From the NCBI GenBank assembly GCA_002104985.1, contig MCGO01000133.1, positions 1-64,000 on the forward strand: a DNA stretch of 64,000 bases, given 5' to 3'. Shown here one piece after another: positions 22,516 through 31,619 of the stretch (position 1 is its first letter; each line of letters starts with the position of its first letter). This DNA is from Rhizoclosmatium globosum (Eukaryota; Chytridiomycota; Chytridiomycetes; Chytridiales; Chytriomycetaceae). Under the pieces are notes generated by a model that searched no databases, was not told the DNA's origin, and saw nothing but the letters and a program-made list of their open reading frames with translations. The translations under genes were made by a program, and so were the position numbers.

Positions 22516-22723
22516 TAGAGTTTAATGACAAAAGCCAAAGCATAGTCACAAGTTTAGTCTTACCAAGAACGACTTCGACATAAAAGTTGTCAGATGAGAA
22601 ATAAAGCCTTGTTGCGCGTTGTGCCCGTGGTGTTTAGTGGAGGTGTGGTTTTGCGTTGTCGAAGGAAATATGTTTAACCGCTTCACAATTGTTATATTTT
22701 GTCTGTCATGATTAATATATTTC

Positions 22724-22748
22724 TTTTTGTCCAGAACGGCGCCTTATA
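22724..22748 (-). repeat. Right terminal inverted repeat of the 8-kb transposon
   Basis: Read on the minus strand it begins TATAAGG and continues with the same 18-bp core as the left end. Immediately followed by the target duplication ATGTTC at 22749. Confidence 0.9.
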
Positions 22749-23242
22749 ATGTTCTGTCAACTTTTATGGAATCTATGTGTACACCATAGTTACAGATGGA
22801 TTCAATATTGCATTTTTCTACATGATTCAAAACTATGCATGTATGGTTTATTAGTCGTATAACACATTCTAAAATGATTTCTCCTGTTCAAGATTCAAAA
22901 GTCATCAACTCTGAACTATTTTGTAAGTATAAGACCATACTTAACAACATTAAGTTACAACAAAACAAATCTATAGGGAGCCAACTCCGCAAATCAAGTA
23001 ATTCACAAGCCTCAACCGTTAAAAACGCAGGCAAGGATTCAATCGCACGAACAAGTTCTGCAATCACATCCACTACCGAAACAAGACGAAAGACTATAGA
23101 ACGACTACAACGACAATCTAGTTTCCGCGACGATCAAGTTGCTTCGTATGAGTCAAAGCCAAGAACGACAGAGAGAATTACGGATAAGATTCATCGTAAG
23201 CAAAGCACCCATTCACAATCACGTTCATTGGGGCCACAATAA
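22749..23242 (+). pseudogene. 3' part of the duplicated membrane-protein gene
   Basis: Continues the gene broken at 14675: the target copy ATGTTC leads into NFYGIYVYTIVTDGF, then the conserved small exon (YSKVINSELF) and a tail exon ending SLGPQ, all matching 12957-13465. Splice sites survive and the tail frame is open, so the insertion is recent relative to the duplication. Confidence 0.88.
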
Positions 23243-23572
23243 ACTCAGTTGTTTTATTTTATTTGTCTATCCTCAATCTCATCTAATCACTAACCTTTGA
23301 AGCAATCAAAGATGTCCAAATTCCGTTGGACTGCTTACAAAGACTAGTCCATAAGCATTAGAGAATACCTGGCCCTTAGTATCACACTTGGTGAAGGATT
23401 GAGGACCTGTGTCAGTTTCTCCTCGTTGTAGCATGAGTGAACGAGAATACATGAAAAATAATGTATCTATTTTTGTGACGACAACAAAACAGACACGGCC
23501 CATAACTAAAAGCCCCAACAAGGATATATCACAAAAAAACTACACAGATGATAAATGAAAGAAAAGGTCCAA
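23243..23572. other. Intergenic, nothing recognised
   Basis: No coding or repeat signal identified; lies between two 3' ends. Confidence 0.5.
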
Positions 23573-24699
23573 TCATGCAGCAATGCTTCCCTTCTTTTCA
23601 CTAGCCTCCGTGCTAAACACTTCCAGCTCCTTGGGCACATCCAACAGGTGCCCCATCTTCTGTGCTTTTGTGACAAGGTACTCATCGCGATCTTGGAATT
23701 CCCCTTTACTCAGGTCAGACCAGCTGGCAGGGATCATGGGTACACGCTCGCTCACAACGACACCGTCCTTGGCCATGCTCTTCATTTTGTGTGGGTTGTT
23801 CGTGAGGAGACGGACAGAAGGGATTCGCAGATCTTGGAGAATGGCGGTGGCGATTTCGTAGGACCGTGCATCAGCAGGGTGACCCAGCTGGATATTAGCT
23901 TCTTGAGTATCGTATCCTTGGTCAATAAGGTTGTATGCCCTAATTTGAAATCAATATGTTAGGTAATCTGTTCCACGGATATGACAAAGCAAAATGTAAG
24001 CTTAGTAGCTTACTTCATCTTTTCGAGCAACCCGATTCCACGCCCTTCTTGTCGGAGGTACAAGATGACACCTCGACCTTCCTCGCCCATCCGTTTCATG
24101 GCTTCACAAAGTTGTTCCCGACAGTCACATCGCACACTTCCAAGAGTCTCACCAGTGAAACAGCAAGAGTGGATACGAGCGAGAGGGTCCTTGTTTCCCT
24201 TCTTTGTTGATGTCTTTGGTACTTTGTCTTTTTAATACAGTGAGTTAGACGGAGGCTGAAACAAAGATGCCAAACTAGTTGTTAACTCACCAGCATCGAC
24301 AGCACCTCTTACAGCCCGATCCCTTGGACTCTCCCCCTCCCGAACACCCTCCAAACTACGACTGTACACACCATCCTCCGACACTTCATAGCCAAAGACA
24401 AGCGCAAGATGCTCCTCGTTGTCAATGTTGTTTGTGTACAAAAGCAGAGAGTGTTCCATGGATGAGTATTCAGAGGGAAGCCGGGTCTTGACTTGACAAG
24501 TGACTTCAAGAGTCGTTGGCTTCTGCTGTTTTGCAGGAGCCTTCTTGGTCCAGAAGCTGAGGGAGGGAAGCTTTCCGTCCTCGTTCCGCAGGGATGCAAT
24601 CACATTGATGGTTACTACCGAAAGGGCAATAACTACAGATCCAAGGCTGAGTGTGAGAAGTGGCAGTTCGAGATCAGATGCAACAGAGCTTGAGTTCAT
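23573..24699 (-). CDS. RIB1: GTP cyclohydrolase II (riboflavin biosynthesis) with an N-terminal membrane segment
   Basis: First step of riboflavin synthesis: opens GTP to 2,5-diamino-6-ribosylamino-pyrimidinone 5'-phosphate, releasing formate and pyrophosphate. Exons 24699-24291, 24227-24014 and 23939-23573; 329 residues. The zinc cysteines are in [16 protein letters not shown]; the downstream [17 protein letters not shown] and NNPHKM motifs complete the active site. Unusually, residues 14-37 form a hydrophobic segment ([20 protein letters not shown]) before a basic stretch, predicting a membrane-anchored or organelle-targeted enzyme, whereas yeast Rib1 is soluble. The start at 24699 is the Met nearest the anchor. 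Confidence 0.92.
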
Positions 24700-25827
24700 T
24701 TTTGGGTACTTGATGGTTGTTTGGGTTTGCGACAGAGTTTCAAGGAAGATATGAAATGGGACACTCGGTTGGTGGCTTTCCTTGTAAAGGAGTTTTTTGC
24801 GGGTCGATTTCAAATGTGCTTCGAAATGTTGTTGACAACCATTGCGCAAGTTTGGCGTGCAAATTGCGAAATTTCGAATCAATCCCAATCACAACTGGCG
24901 ATTTCGATCGAGATCCCATCGTTAACACACACATCCGATACATAAAAGATTCAGGTGTTTATGTCACCGATACAGAAATGGATCAGAAAGGAAGAGACCG
25001 TTTCGTGAGTAACCCATACTCATTCTGTGAACCCTATTCGCCAACTCTTGATGAGGCTTGGCGGTGCTCGCAAGCGTCTTTATTTCAAATACAAAAGCCT
25101 ATTACACTAGTATTAATCCAGCTACAACACATCAGAGTCAGTCCCACTTTCCTAACAACAACCGTACAGAGGCCAACTATACCTACCTCACCCTCTTATA
25201 TCAAAAAAGTCTCAGGGATTGTTCACCATTTTCGATAAATCATCATGAATCACGAAATTGTTCAGTTGTAATCATCGACTTTTTTCGTTAGCTGAGGCGT
25301 TCATCACGTGACTCGAACCTAGGCACGCGCGTCACAAAATGAAGCAACGCACTATCGCCTGAACGAATCAAGCTCAAATCACCGATTTGAAATACGGAAG
25401 ACGACGCGACTTTATTCATTTCACATGTACATCAACAACAAATCATCCTTTTTCTCGACTTTGCCTTCCTGCTCCAACTTCCGTCTCGCTGCAAAATGTG
25501 GAAGGACAATAGTTCGAGCAACATCTGCATTGAATTTAAGACCAGTGAATGATTGTACCTTCAGATAAAAGCGTTAGTTCATTCCAAATTGGTTGAGTGT
25601 CAGCTGTTGATTCCATTTCCATATTGCTCGCATCTTAATCCCGTCGGTTCCGAAACGGCTGCGATTTAAAAGCCGCTCCCTTCGTAATTACACTTTTTGT
25701 AAACGTCCTTATCGGTTGTACTTCGCTTTCTGTTCTTCGGATGTGAGCCCGAAGACAAATGCGCCGTCCGCTATGCCTCTCTTCACCCTCTTCGTCCACT
25801 ATATTGTCATCATTTGACCCTCACTTG
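24700..25827. other. Intergenic, no supported gene
   Basis: No ORF with a recognisable domain on either strand. It probably contains the promoter of the GTP cyclohydrolase gene and the 3' end of the next minus-strand gene. Confidence 0.45.
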
Positions 25828-26614
25828 TCAACTCGCTACTTTCTTCAACCTTCTCGTCCTCTCACTCAAACACAGGAGACCCACCTCATTCACCAACTCA
25901 TCAATCCCTTCGTCAACAACCTCCCCCTGCAACCTCGCCAGGACCCGTCCATCTTCCTGACTCCTTTCTTTTTTTGCAGGAAGGGCAAGCAGAGTAGTTT
26001 GGATCGAAGGAGACGCACGCAGACAAACAACCAGAGCTCCAAGGAAGCGATCATTCAACGGCACGGATGGATTGAGTGTATGCAATGTACCTTATTACAA
26101 ATCGTAATTAGTAAATCATTAAAGAGGAGAGGTGAAACGCAGTTACTTTTAGTTTGGCAGTGCAACGCGGCCGTGACAACCTTCACCCCCTTTCCAGCCA
26201 CCACGTCCAAAGCACCAACAACCAACACACCCGCCACTTTCTGAGCTTCAAAAAGAGAAGCGAGAAGAGCAGCGACCGAAGTGATGCGGTCCGAGTTTGT
26301 GAAAGCAGCGATTGAAACCAGCGACACATCCTGTTTAACCAGAAACCAGATCAGTTGTCAGAGGAGGGTTAGGGTTAACAAGTAGCAAGTACAAGTAGGA
26401 GACGAGTACGTACGCCAATTGAAGTGACTGAAATGGCCTCGGAGACAGTGTCAAAGAGGGGTTCGGTGCAGGTTATCGATCCGTGTCGGGCTGTTTCAGA
26501 CTGAACCGAGGCTGCGATGCGTGGGCCGGTGCTGTTCACATCGCTGCTCCAAGTAAGAACAACCGTTGGTTCAAGGGAAGTGATGCCTTCAAGGACAAGG
26601 CTTGGCTGTACCAT
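25828..26614 (-). CDS. Unknown conserved-looking protein, spliced
   Basis: A plausible model is exon 1 26614-26416 (MVQPSLVLEGITSLEP...), exon 2 from the CAG acceptor at 26338 (DVSLVSIAAFTNSDRITSV...) and exon 3 (HTLNPSVPLNDRFLGALVV...) ending at 25828. Alternating hydrophobic strands and helices suggest a small alpha/beta fold. It faintly recalls proteasome-assembly chaperones, which I cannot support. No membrane segment. Intron 1 contains a telomere-like GGGTTAGGGTTA tract. The last exon and stop are uncertain. Confidence 0.4.
26364..26377. repeat. Telomere-like AGGGTTAGGGTTAA tract in an intron
   Basis: Two TTAGGG-type units, within intron 1 of the unknown minus-strand gene. The second such tract in the window (the other is in the SDH4 intron). 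Confidence 0.7.
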
Positions 26615-26698
26615 TTTGTTGTTTGTGTTTGTTGGATTTCTTCTACTTCCCTCCATCTAATCCCGTCGTTAAATACCTGTCAAATTAGACAGGAAAAG

Positions 26699-28393
26699 AT
26701 GCTCGGAAACAACACGTCCGACTACTCTGCCACGCGCTCAGTTGCCTCTGGCTCAACTACTCCATCCCTCTCAACATACGAATCAGTTACACCTTATGGC
26801 CATGTAACTCCTTTGCCCCAACAAAACAACTGCTTTCTCAACAAGTACGTGTCAATCAAAGAACTTGGAAAAGGTATGGGCTTCGTCTACCGCTTCCGTC
26901 TCTCATTCAACTTAATATCCAAGGTGCATACGGAAGTGTCCTCCTCGCAAAACGCGCTACTCCAACAAACAACCCAAAACAAGACCCCCTCCAACAGCAA
27001 CCCTACGTCGCCATCAAATGCCAACAAATCACAGAAACAATCCCTTCCCCAGTTCCATCCACTACCACATCCACCACATCAACAAGTCCACCCCCCAACA
27101 TCATTCGTGAACGTTTAAACATTCCAGCAGCCTATATTCGTGAGCTCATGGTCCTCCAAACAATGACTCGTTCTTGTATCAAGGATTCTTTTCCTTTCCT
27201 CGTGCAGTTGTTGGATCATGGGAAGGACGTTGATAGGGCGTACCTTGTTCTTGAGTATTGCCCTTCTACTCTTGCTTGTAGTCTTCGTGAGCATTCTTGT
27301 TTTTCTATGACTTGGTCTGCGGTAAGTTTTTTTTTGGAGATATGACTGAGTGAATGGAGTGAGTGGAGGAAATTGCGAGCGGAGCGAGTAACGATGACCG
27401 ACGAAGTCGAAGAGTGAAACTGTGAGCGAAGCGAAAAGAGATTTCCGACAGAGTCACTGACGCAGTCGGAAGGCGTATTTTGGCAAGCAAAGCGAGCAAC
27501 ACTAAGCTACTAGTCATATCCTATTCATCCCTTAGATTCAACACCAACACTAAACCCCAATTCATCCAAACACAACACAGCACATCACATACCAACTCAC
27601 ACTCACACTCGCGTACCTCTCCATCCACGGAATAATGCACCGCGACATGAAACCCTCGAATATAATGCTCCAACATACAACCCCCGGAAACCCGCCATTG
27701 ATCAAACTGATTGACTTTGGTCTCGCCCGTCGTGAATGGGTTCCCGCGCGTCCATACTCGCCAGCTGTGCAGACTGTGATTTATCGTGCACCGGAAGTGT
27801 TTTTTCAGCAAGAGTTTCCGGTGGGTGGTGGGAGGGCTGGGAAGCAGTATACCTCTGCGATTGATGTGTGGAGTGTCGCGTGTATCTTTGCGGGTTCGTC
27901 TTTCATTTACGTATTTGCCATTCAAAAGGTTTACAAATTCTTTCGACAGAATGTTTGACTGGAAAACAGTTGTTCAAAGGTGAGAGCGAGATTGCTGTTC
28001 GTCAAGATATTGTCGAGTTGAGTACCACGTTTGATATTCACGCATGTCCCTTTTGAAACGCTATACTTACTCTTTTCTTGTAGAACACTTGGCCGGCCAG
28101 AAGAAAACTGCTTCGAATTTGAAACTCTTGAAATCGTCGGAGCCCTTCATCCTGGAAAGTCTCTCAAAGCTAGGTTCCAACGCCAATGTTCCGAACACCC
28201 AGGATTTCTGGCGTTGATGGAGGTCAATACGCTTTTTTGTATTTTGGTTTGTGTTACTGAAGTTTAATATTGAAAATAGGGCATGTTTGAGTATTCTCCA
28301 AAGAAACGCTTGACTCCATCCGCGATTCTGTTGCACCCATTCTTTGCCTCGATCAAAGAACATTATGAAAGATGGGTGGAGTTGGTGATTTGA
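26699..28393 (+). CDS. CMGC-group (cyclin-dependent-like) Ser/Thr kinase
   Basis: Exons 26699-26873, 26924-27321, 27581-27893, 27950-28016, 28084-28222 and 28280-28393; 401 residues, phase-consistent. All kinase landmarks are present: GKGAYGSV loop, VAIK lysine, HRDMKPSN catalytic loop, DFGLAR, and IYRAPE in place of APE. After these come AIDVWSVACIFAE and a C-lobe with DIVETLGRPEEN. The insert after the catalytic loop and the ARPYSPAVQT activation segment resemble the CDK8/CDK10/CDK11 area of the tree rather than CDK1. The second intron is 259 nt, much longer than the others, and contains repeated GAGCGAAGCGA-like words. A cyclin partner is expected but not in the window. Confidence 0.85.
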
Positions 28394-28635
28394 TGGGCAG
28401 TTGACTGGTGGTTATTCGAACAACCTTTCCATCTGGTTTCATAATTAATCCAACGTTATAGTGATTTATTTACAACTAAATATATATCGTATATACACCA
28501 TACGTTCCGTCACAAAATCTGATTGGATTCAACAACTCTATTCCCCCAATCACAAGCTGCCGAAAATCAAAAAATTACACACACAACAACCGCCAAAGAG
28601 AAAAAAAACAACAGAAGGAATAGAACGACCCGAGA

Positions 28636-29219
28636 ATGCTATCCATCCTCATTCTCGCCCTCGCCGCATTCCATGTCAACGCCACATCCCTCATCCTCAA
28701 CGATTACTCCACAAACTCAACCCTCACCGACCGCGACACGTACGTAGGCGGATGGAGCACCTGTGGTGACGACAGTTTCGTAATCAACACGATCCAACCG
28801 TTCTACGTCGGCGGAGGAACACAGACAGTCTTAACCATGAATGGATGGTACCAAAACCTCCCTCAATTATCGCAATTAAAAAAAGTCTCACACAATATTA
28901 TAAAAGGTACACTGCAACAGTCAGTGCAGGCGCGATCCTCACAATCTCAACAACAGTCTGTGGAGGCTCGAAAGGATCTTCGTCGCCATGCATCCTCCCC
29001 ACATCTCATTCGTATTCATACAATTTCTGCGCGCTTCCCGGAGCTGTATGTCCAATCGCGATGGATTGGATGACGGTGAACCAACAGATTGTGATTCCTC
29101 CTCCAGAGACTGTGATTGGTGTTTGGGGTAGTGCAAAGATTTTGGTGCAGGCTGGAAGTAGCGTTGTATTATGTTTGCAGAATTCGAATTTGTTGTTTCA
29201 ACAGAACCCAGGGAATTGA
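28636..29219 (+). CDS. Secreted ML-domain (NPC2/PG-PI transfer-like) protein, copy 1
   Basis: Exons 28636-28847 and 28907-29219; 174 residues. Residues 1-16 are a signal peptide (MLSILILALAAFHVNA). The ML fold is shown by NGWYTATVSAG, then a first Cys pair, then FCALPGAVCPI and a C-terminal SSVVLCLQ, which are the disulphide Cys positions of NPC2-like lipid-binding proteins. Probably binds a sterol or phospholipid in the secretory/vacuolar lumen or outside the cell. Tandem with a paralogue at 29541 on the same strand with a nearby intron. Confidence 0.8.
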
Positions 29220-29540
29220 TGCTTTGGTTTCGTTCCTCGTTAAAAGCACCCCCGACTTCCGTTCTTTCTTCGTTTTATTCAGAAATAAATACCTTACCTT
29301 TAATTTTTGATTTTTTTCTGCGAGTTCCAGCTTGTCACGCTATCTCCAATCATGTTGCGAGAATCGCTGCCATTGTCGTTGACTTCTCATTGTCGTCCAT
29401 TGTCTCCCATCCAACAATGAAGCGCAAAAGACCACCAAAAATCAAAGACTCTCTTCACTTTAAAGGAAAGAAAGAATCCCTGCAAACGTAAACGCATATG
29501 ATCCTATCGCCTCTAGTTTTTAACCCGATTATGCTATCAG
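29220..29540. other. Intergenic between tandem ML-domain genes
   Basis: Nothing recognised; presumed promoter of copy 2. Confidence 0.5.
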
Positions 29541-30111
29541 ATGCTTGCCTCTTCAGTAGCCGTCGCCCTAATTTCGTTCCTCCTCCCTCTCTCCACCTAC
29601 GCACAACCAAACACGGCCAAATATCCACAGGACGCGTCATGGTTTGTTTGCGATAACTCAGAATCATTCACTTTGAACGCCGTCAACCTCCCACCCATGG
29701 TAAGACCCATTCCAAAACCAATCTCCTTACTTTATCCTAAACGCTTCAATTTTATTCTAGGCGATGGGAGGCGGCCAACCCACAATCGTCCAACTGAACG
29801 GATGGTACACCGCAACCGTAACAGCCGGCGCCAAGATCCAGATGCAAACAACAGTATGTTCACTTGGTGGTGGAAACCCAGGCCAACCATGTTGGGGCCC
29901 TGTTTCCCAAACCCAGACTTTCGATTTCTGTACATTCAAGGGAGTGAACTGTCCGATTTCAAAGGACTGGATGACACAGAATTTGCAGATTGCGTTGCCG
30001 GGTATTGTTCCACAGTTTAATATTTGGGGACAAGCGACTGTTAAGATTTTCAATGCGGATGGATCAGTTGTGCTCTGCTTCAGCAGCAACAACTATTACT
30101 TCCATATGTGA
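29541..30111 (+). CDS. Secreted ML-domain (NPC2/PG-PI transfer-like) protein, copy 2
   Basis: Exons 29541-29699 and 29761-30111; 169 residues. Signal peptide residues 1-21 (MLASSVAVALISFLLPLSTYA). Core NGWYTATVTAG, then FCTFKGVNCPISKDWM, then SVVLCF aligns with copy 1 over the whole mature chain. Intron position differs from copy 1 (here after PPM, there inside NGW). The same lipid-binding role is expected. The pair arose by tandem duplication followed by divergence. Confidence 0.82.
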
Positions 30112-30253
30112 TAATCTTACAAGCTTCTTTCCTTTATCATTACGTTTTTTATACCCATTTCGAAGTAAACTTTCGATTTCTCTTGTTTCATTGTCGCTAC
30201 ACAATTCTAGACTTGGTTCAGTTTCTGAATGTTTTACTACAACACTACAACTA

Positions 30254-31297
30254 TCATTTATAAATTGACATGACAATAACTCCCGCAAGAAGCAACATGA
30301 TTCCTCCCGCCTTCAACGCCGACACTTTTTGGACTGGGAGCCCAAACAACCCAAAATGATCAAATATCGTAGCAGCTAAAAGCGTTGTACATGTCATTGT
30401 TCCAACCAAAATAGCAGTTCCCAAGCGAGCTGGCAAATAGGTCACTGTACAAATGAAAGCAAAGTTGACGGGTGCAGCAATCCATGACCACCATGGAGCT
30501 TCTCTGAATACTTTGCGGAAGTCAGTTGGCTGCTTGGAGTGCTGTACCAAGAAGGCAAGGAATGATGGAACCACAGCGAGACCACTGTTTGACATAACTG
30601 AGAACGAGCTTGATCCGTACCCAACAGACAAGGAATACGAAAGACCAGCTTGAACAGAACCAAGTGCTCCAGCCATCGCAGCGAAAGCCAAGAAAATAGA
30701 ATACTTGAATAGACTGCCCTTGTTGACTTTGGAAGACGTAGCTGACTCTTCATCTGCCTTGACTACATCAACCTTGTGCTCATGTGCTTGTACCACACCA
30801 GGAGAATCAGGAAGCTCTTGAACTGGAGGCGCAACTTTGGTAGGAGCAAAGCCAATGACAATGACAGAGAACAAAATGACACCAAGTCCAACAATGGACC
30901 CGGTAGAAGCAGTGTTTTGAGGCAACCCAATAAGCCCATAGTTGTCCAGAATAAGCGCAACCGTCATATTAACAGTCACTGAAACAACAAAGTACAGCGA
31001 CGCTCCCAAGACTGGAATAATCGTACAGATACACAGCACAACAAAAGGGCCACACAACCCACACAGGTACGCAAACCACTGCGTATTAGCCCTCCCCAAC
31101 GCAAGGTCCGGCGAGCTTCCACCGTTCGTATCCGCCAACCACAGAATCAGCGCTGGGAAGAAAGCAAAGAAGAAGATGATAAACGTTGAGAAACCCGGAC
31201 CGCCACCGAGCGCAGCAAGCTTTGACCCCGCAGCACCTTGGAATGTCATCAACGGTCCAACGACAGCGGGGAATATGATTGTCCAGTCAATGGCCAT
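30254..31297 (-). CDS. DMT-superfamily (YdcZ/DUF606-type) membrane transporter, two fused repeats
   Basis: Single exon, 347 residues. Two homologous halves, each with about five membrane helices, are separated by a charged cytosolic linker (near 175-195). The repeat motif LDNYGLIGLP in the first half matches FDHFGLFGLP in the second, as in tandem YdcZ proteins where bacteria have one half per gene. Substrate unknown; the superfamily exports small metabolites. Starts about 40 nt from an AT-rich promoter and lies tail-to-tail with the ML-domain gene. Confidence 0.8.
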   Translation of the reverse strand: MAIDWTIIFPAVVGPLMTFQGAAGSKLAALGGGPGFSTFIIFFFAFFPALILWLADTNGGSSPDLALGRANTQWFAYLCGLCGPFVVLCICTIIPVLGASLYFVVSVTVNMTVALILDNYGLIGLPQNTASTGSIVGLGVILFSVIVIGFAPTKVAPPVQELPDSPGVVQAHEHKVDVVKADEESATSSKVNKGSLFKYSIFLAFAAMAGALGSVQAGLSYSLSVGYGSSSFSVMSNSGLAVVPSFLAFLVQHSKQPTDFRKVFREAPWWSWIAAPVNFAFICTVTYLPARLGTAILVGTMTCTTLLAATIFDHFGLFGLPVQKVSALKAGGIMLLLAGVIVMSIYK

Positions 31298-31619
31298 GTT
31301 GTTTGTAGTGGCAGGTAGATTCGAGAAGGGTTGTTAAGGGAAAGAAATTGAGGAAGGGAAGGAGGGTGATTCGGAAAATTTCATGTTTTCGGTCAATTTC
31401 GGGTGGCTTGCGCGAGATTTAATCAAGGGAAGCCGCATCCTGCGCAAAAAAGGAGTGAACGGCTCTGTCGTGAAGCTAGATCCGGAGGCGTTCCTATCTA
31501 TCACTATCTTCGCCGACTTCACCATAAGGTGACGATGTCAGGATACCTACTTGTCTCTAAAATTATCAAACACAAGTATATATTTTATTAGGGCAGAGCA
31601 CAAATAAATCAAAACCCCT

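Larger units (their letters stand above)
14676..22748. mobile_element. 8.07-kb DNA transposon with DDE transposase and two cargo genes (IS3EU-like)
   Basis: The boundaries follow from the interrupted host gene. Left flank ...ATGTTC, element, ATGTTCTGTC... on the right, giving a 6-bp target duplication (14670-14675 and 22749-22754). Termini are 25-bp inverted repeats starting TATA, with a perfect 18-bp core CGCCGTTCTGGACAAAAA. Contents: an integrase-type transposase (plus, 14994-16995) and two unrelated genes on the minus strand (17113-20029, 20632-22515), all open. From memory, the 6-bp duplication, the TAY...RTA-type ends and the IS3-like DDE integrase fit the eukaryotic IS3EU superfamily; I cannot verify that here. 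The intact frames suggest a recent insertion. Confidence 0.9.

Noticed and set aside
25300..25340. tRNA T-arm (GGTTCGAGTC on the minus strand)
   Set aside because: The flanking bases do not form a T-stem or acceptor stem, and no D or anticodon arm is visible.
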